This document shows, piece after piece, positions 5,710 through 8,284 of a stretch of 8,284 bases of DNA. Position numbers and translations under genes: made by a program. Position 1 is the stretch's first letter; each line of letters opens with the position of its first letter. Below the pieces are notes generated by a model. The model was given only the letters and a program-made list of their open reading frames with translations, was not told the DNA's origin and did not search any database. This DNA is from DASSZN01 sp035702805 (lineage in GTDB: Bacteria; Chloroflexota; Chloroflexia; Thermomicrobiales; Thermomicrobiaceae). The stretch is from assembly GCA_035702805.1 (NCBI GenBank), contig DASSZN010000217.1, positions 1-8,284 of the forward strand. Direction: 5' to 3'.

Positions 5710-6546
5710 GTGCCCGAACTCCCCGAGGTCGAGAGCGTACGTCGTTCGCTCGATCCAGTTGTGGTCGGCGCCCGCGTGGAGCAGGTGCGGCTCGGCGACT
5801 TCACCGGCTGCATCGCCGCCCCGGATTCCGCCGCGTTCGTCGCCGCGGTGTCCGGCCGCACCATTATGTCGACTGGTCGCCGCGCCAAGTACCTGCTGCT
5901 GGGACTCGACTCGGGCGACACGATCGCCATCCACCTGCGTATGACCGGGGAGTTGGTGATCGCCGATGCGTCGGTTCCGCTCGGCAGGCACCATCACCTC
6001 ACGTTCGCGCTCGACGACGGACGGGAGCTTCGCTTCGCCGACGTCCGCAAGTTCGGACGAATCCGTCTGCTCGATGCGAATGCGCTATCGCGGCTCGATC
6101 AGGACCTCGGCCCGGAGCCGCTCGATGACGACCTGACCGACGAGCGCTTCGCTGCCATGCTCGCCGGTCGCCGCCGAGCGGTGAAGCCGCTGCTACTGGA
6201 CCAGACGTTCCTGGCCGGCGTCGGGAACATATACGCCGACGAGGCTCTCTTCGCCGCGCGGCTCCATCCGCTCCGCCCCGCGGCGTCCCTTACCTCCAGG
6301 GAGTCCTCCCGCCTGCTGTCGGCGGTTCGGGCGACCCTGCAGAGCGCCATCGACCGGGGTGGTACCACGCTGCGCGACTACCGGGACGGCCTGGGCCGCC
6401 CCGGCACCAATCAACACCACCTGCAGATCTACGCGCTTGATCCGGGCGAGCCGTGCCCCCGGTGCGGGACACCCATCGAGCGGACCGTGGTCGCCCAGCG
6501 GGGAACGCGCTACTGCCCTCGCTGCCAGCCGCCGCCCGATCAGTAG
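5710..6546 (+). CDS. mutM: Formamidopyrimidine-DNA glycosylase (Fpg)
   Basis: This bifunctional base-excision repair enzyme removes 8-oxoguanine and formamidopyrimidines and cleaves the abasic site. The 278-residue product starts MPELPEVES: after Met removal, Pro is the Schiff-base nucleophile and Glu the catalytic acid. Other hallmarks are Lys60 in GRRAKYLLL, the void-filling Met78 in HLRMTGEL with Arg113 and Phe115 in DVRKFGR, the helix-two-turn-helix segment LLDQTFLAGVGNIYADEALF (162-181), RLHPLRPA, and a C-terminal zinc finger with Cys249, Cys252, Cys269 and Cys272 around RGTRYCPRC. The GTG at 5710 is fixed by this N-terminus and by GATGAGGAG (5695-5703), 6 nt upstream. Nothing essential is missing. 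The TAG overlaps the convergent thrC stop region by 7 bp. Confidence 0.97.
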   Translation: MPELPEVESVRRSLDPVVVGARVEQVRLGDFTGCIAAPDSAAFVAAVSGRTIMSTGRRAKYLLLGLDSGDTIAIHLRMTGELVIADASVPLGRHHHLTFALDDGRELRFADVRKFGRIRLLDANALSRLDQDLGPEPLDDDLTDERFAAMLAGRRRAVKPLLLDQTFLAGVGNIYADEALFAARLHPLRPAASLTSRESSRLLSAVRATLQSAIDRGGTTLRDYRDGLGRPGTNQHHLQIYALDPGEPCPRCGTPIERTVVAQRGTRYCPRCQPPPDQ

Positions 6547-7772
6547 GCGCGATCGATCGCGTTGAGCACGTCGGCGTCGCTGGGGTCGAGCACCGGGTAG
6601 TCACCGCTGATGACGTCGGTGTGCTTCATGCCGGCGCCGGTCGAGAACAGCACCACCTCGTCTGACGGCGCCAGGAAGCCGCTCTCCCGAAGCTTACCCG
6701 CCGCGGCCACCACCGCTCCCGCCTCCGGCGAGACGAAGAGCCCTTCCCGCCGGGCGAGCAGATCCATCCCGTTGAGGAGTTCGGAGTCGCTCACCGTGAT
6801 CGCCGTGCCGCCGCTCTGGCGCACCGCGTCCAGGATCAGGTAGTCGCCGATCGCCACCGGGACGCGGATGCCGGGCGCCACCGTCCGCGCGCCCTGCCAC
6901 AGCTCGGCGTGGCGCTCGCCCCGCTCGAAGGCGCGGACGATCGGGGCGCAGTTCTCAGCCTGGACGACGATCATCTTTGGTCGCTTCGACCCGATGAAGC
7001 CCACCTGCTCGAGCTCGTCGAACGCCTTCCACATGCCGACGATGCCGGTACCACCGCCCGTCGGGTAAATAATGGCGTCGGGAACCCGCCAGCCCAGTTG
7101 CTCGGCAAGCTCGAGCCCCATCGTCTTCTTACCCTCGGCACGATACGGCTCCTTGAGCGTGGACACATCGAACCAGCCTCGCGCCTCCGAGCCCTCGCGC
7201 ACGATCTTCCCGGCGTCGTTGATGAGCCCCTTGACCAGGAAGACCCGGGCGCCGGTGGCCCGGCACTCTGCCTTGGTCACATCCGGGGCATCGACCGGCA
7301 TGAAGACGTACGCGTCCAGCCCGCCGCGCGCCGCATAGGCCGACATCGCGGCGGCGGCGTTGCCCGCCGACGGGATCGCGACCGCCTCGACCCCGAACTC
7401 CTTCGCCTTCGACACCGCGGCGCCCAGGCCCCGCGCCTTGAAGCTCCCGGTCGGGTTCTGACCGTCGTCCTTGACCAGCAGTCGCTCGTAGCCAAAGTGC
7501 GATCCCAGTCTCGGGACTTCGAGGAGGGGCGTTCCACCCTCGCCCAGGGTGAGCGCGTTTGCCGGATTCCGTACGGGCATGATCTCGAAGTAGCGCCACA
7601 GGTTCCACGGCCGGCACGTCAGCGTGTCTGCGGTCATCTCCTGCGCGGCGCCCTGGAGGTCATAGCGCGCGAAGAGCACCTTGCCGCAACTCGGACAGGT
7701 GGTATGCGGCTCGTCCGCCGAGTAGATCGCGCCGCAGTACGTGCACTCGAGGTGCGTCAGGAAGCTCCGCAT
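6540..7772 (-). CDS. thrC: Threonine synthase with N-terminal zinc ribbon
   Basis: This PLP enzyme converts O-phospho-L-homoserine to L-threonine, the last step of threonine synthesis. The 410-residue product begins with a rubredoxin-like zinc ribbon (Cys10, Cys13, Cys26, Cys29 in LECTYCGA and TTCPSCGK). LGEGGTPLLEVP (77-88), the PLP-lysine motif NPTGSFKARG (106-115, Lys112), PSAGNAAAAMSAYA (134-147), the phosphate-binding PTGGGTGIVG (237-246) and SPEAGAV (348-354) follow. This fold-II architecture with a ribbon is common for threonine synthase; a related PLP lyase such as cysteate synthase is a less likely alternative. The ATG at 7772 is supported by GAGGGGGGAG 5 nt upstream; the open frame continues to 7985 but those 71 codons do not resemble the family. 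No other threonine-pathway gene is visible. It overlaps mutM tail to tail. Confidence 0.94.
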   Translation of the reverse strand: MRSFLTHLECTYCGAIYSADEPHTTCPSCGKVLFARYDLQGAAQEMTADTLTCRPWNLWRYFEIMPVRNPANALTLGEGGTPLLEVPRLGSHFGYERLLVKDDGQNPTGSFKARGLGAAVSKAKEFGVEAVAIPSAGNAAAAMSAYAARGGLDAYVFMPVDAPDVTKAECRATGARVFLVKGLINDAGKIVREGSEARGWFDVSTLKEPYRAEGKKTMGLELAEQLGWRVPDAIIYPTGGGTGIVGMWKAFDELEQVGFIGSKRPKMIVVQAENCAPIVRAFERGERHAELWQGARTVAPGIRVPVAIGDYLILDAVRQSGGTAITVSDSELLNGMDLLARREGLFVSPEAGAVVAAAGKLRESGFLAPSDEVVLFSTGAGMKHTDVISGDYPVLDPSDADVLNAIDRAY

Positions 7773-7777
7773 GTCCA

Positions 7778-7787
7778 CTCCCCCCTC
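7778..7787 (-). promoter_or_regulatory. Ribosome binding site deciding the thrC start
   Basis: GAGGGGGGAG on the - strand is a strong Shine-Dalgarno run 5 nt before the ATG at 7772. It places the start at the zinc-ribbon N-terminus rather than anywhere in the 71-codon upstream open extension. Confidence 0.8.
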
Positions 7788-7822
7788 TATTGGGTCAGTC
7801 AACGGATGCAACGCCACCGGCC

Positions 7823-7833
7823 ATTGTAACCCC
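7823..7833 (-). promoter_or_regulatory. Probable -10 element of the thrC promoter
   Basis: The - strand reads GGGGTTACAAT, ending in TACAAT (7828 to 7823), five of six matches to the -10 consensus. The start of transcription would be near 7816, giving a leader of about 44 nt. No good -35 is visible. The same GGGG-plus-TACAAT arrangement precedes mutM. Confidence 0.45.
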
Positions 7834-7879
7834 GCTGACGCAGCTGGCGCGCACCCACGCTGGGATTTGCTCCGCGTAA

Positions 7880-7926
7880 CGGGCACGGCGCGGCAGTTCA
7901 CTTCCTTGAATGTAACCACGTGCCCG
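7880..7926. repeat. 8-bp inverted repeat with 31-nt spacer upstream of thrC
   Basis: CGGGCACG (7880-7887) and CGTGCCCG (7919-7926) are exact reverse complements. The spacer holds a smaller TTCA/TGAA pairing. It lies upstream of the predicted thrC -10, where an operator could sit, but in DNA this GC-rich an 8-bp repeat may be chance. Confidence 0.35.
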
Positions 7927-8169
7927 ATCAACCCGGTCGCCCAGGCGTATCCCGACCCACGTCCACGATGAGGCGCTTGAATCACCGCGTCACGTCACGC
8001 GCTCGACGGGAAGCGACATTTCCGTGCCATCTCGTGGCGTCGGCCTGGGAGCTCGGTGCGGTGACCTGGCCGACTGGGCCGAACGACGCGTGATAGCGTC
8101 CGTGTCAAATCAAATGTGAGTGTTACCGAGCGGGCCACCCGACACGGTCGTTCCCTCACCAGACGGGTT

Positions 8170-8189
8170 ACCGGAGGGTAGCCTCCGGT
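8170..8189 (-). terminator. Terminator-like hairpin after the right-edge gene
   Basis: ACCGGAGG (8170-8177) and CCTCCGGT (8182-8189) pair perfectly over 8 bp with a GTAG tetraloop. On the - strand it begins 4 nt after the TAA at 8196-8194, the expected place for a terminator. No T-run follows, so it would have to act as a U-less hairpin or protect the 3' end. Confidence 0.55.
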
Positions 8190-8193
8190 CCGG

Positions 8194-8284
8194 TTAGTCG
8201 GCCGCCTCGGCAAGGGCCGGTGTTCCCTGCCAGAGCGCGGTGACCTGGCGGTAGATCTGCTGCCGAAGCTGCCGCGGGTTGGTC
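8194..8284 (-). CDS. C-terminal end of an unrecognised gene (truncated by the window edge)
   Basis: On the - strand, 29 codons are open from the window edge to a TAA at 8196-8194. The peptide runs TNPRQLRQQIYRQVTALWQG and then TPALAEAAD; it looks helical and Arg/Gln-rich. A hairpin follows the stop at once, which supports a real gene end. A + strand frame is also open over this short stretch, so coding is not proven. I cannot assign a family from 29 residues. Confidence 0.55.
   Translation of the reverse strand, partial: TNPRQLRQQIYRQVTALWQGTPALAEAAD

Larger units (their letters stand above)
7773..8193. other. Intergenic region of about 420 bp upstream of thrC
   Basis: This is the only gap over 300 bp. 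I see no convincing gene in it on either strand and no tRNA. It holds the thrC ribosome site and probable -10 element, an 8-bp inverted repeat (7880-7887/7919-7926), a 7-bp inverted repeat (8100-8106/8141-8147) and a terminator-like hairpin (8170-8189) just after the stop of the gene at the right edge. A TTGACA on the - strand (8108 to 8103) has no matching -10 at normal spacing. Confidence 0.6.

Noticed and set aside
6909..7829. 306-codon + strand open frame antisense to thrC
   Set aside because: It mirrors the thrC codon pattern; the product is Arg/His/Leu-rich with no recognisable motif and no ribosome site.
7773..7985. 71-codon N-terminal extension of threonine synthase
   Set aside because: The extension does not resemble the family, the zinc ribbon starts right at the ATG at 7772, and that ATG has a strong ribosome site.
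7986..8001. CGCGT/ACGCG inverted repeat with tandem CGTCA units
   Set aside because: Five-bp arms in DNA of this GC content are expected by chance and nothing nearby gives it a role.
8086..8108. Sigma-70 promoter with TTGACA (8108 to 8103, - strand)
   Set aside because: No -10-like hexamer lies 16-18 nt downstream; the nearest AT-rich bases (GCTATC) are only 5 nt away.
8115..8150. T-box-like GGGTGG element on the - strand that might control thrC
   Set aside because: The - strand reads GGGTGGCCCGC rather than the GGGTGGNACCGCG core, there is no specifier loop or terminator near it, and it is about 350 nt from thrC.
7995..8213. 72-codon - strand open frame in the intergenic region
   Set aside because: It starts at a TTG inside the right-edge gene, spans the terminator-like hairpin, has no ribosome site and has a low-complexity Arg/Pro-rich product.

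Overview
This window is GC-rich, tightly packed bacterial chromosome. Many start codons are GTG and several genes overlap or abut. The gene content, an EF-P with arginine at its loop tip, and a truncated upstream protein ending in a module I associate with Chloroflexota surface proteins suggest a Sphaerobacter/Thermomicrobium-like member of the Chloroflexota. That placement is inference, not something the sequence proves. I see no CRISPR array, IS element, phage gene, tRNA or rRNA, and no convincing undescribed system. It is mostly a housekeeping region with some notable gene-boundary architecture.

Left block, + strand, 1-4435: the 3' end of a probable cell-surface protein gene is coupled (ATGA) to aroQ (type II 3-dehydroquinase). 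There follow an M24 Xaa-Pro peptidase (29-bp overlap), efp (elongation factor P), accB (biotin carboxyl carrier protein), xseA and xseB (the two subunits of exonuclease VII, 20-bp overlap). Gaps are at most 35 nt, so this looks like one transcription unit. The order aroQ-pepQ-efp-accB-xseA-xseB is a shortened form of the cluster known from Bacillus subtilis (yqhS-yqhT-efp ... accB-accC ... nusB-folD-xseA-xseB), with accC, nusB and folD absent.

Middle block: a multi-pass membrane protein of unknown function (- strand, 4436-5185) converges on xseB with the two stop codons back to back. Upstream of it on the - strand is a HIT-family nucleotide hydrolase/transferase gene (5273-5620). A perfect 9-bp hairpin lies between them, just before the membrane protein start. 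The HIT gene is divergent from mutM (formamidopyrimidine-DNA glycosylase, + strand, 5710-6546) across 89 bp holding a good -10 element.

Right block: a zinc-ribbon threonine synthase (- strand, 6540-7772) overlaps the end of mutM tail to tail by 7 bp. Upstream of it is the only sizeable gap, about 420 bp (7773-8193), with a likely thrC -10 element, weak inverted repeats and a terminator-like hairpin. The window ends inside the last 29 codons of an unrecognised - strand gene (8194-8284).

Functionally the window mixes amino-acid metabolism (aroQ, thrC, the peptidase), fatty-acid synthesis (accB), translation (efp) and DNA repair (xseAB, mutM).
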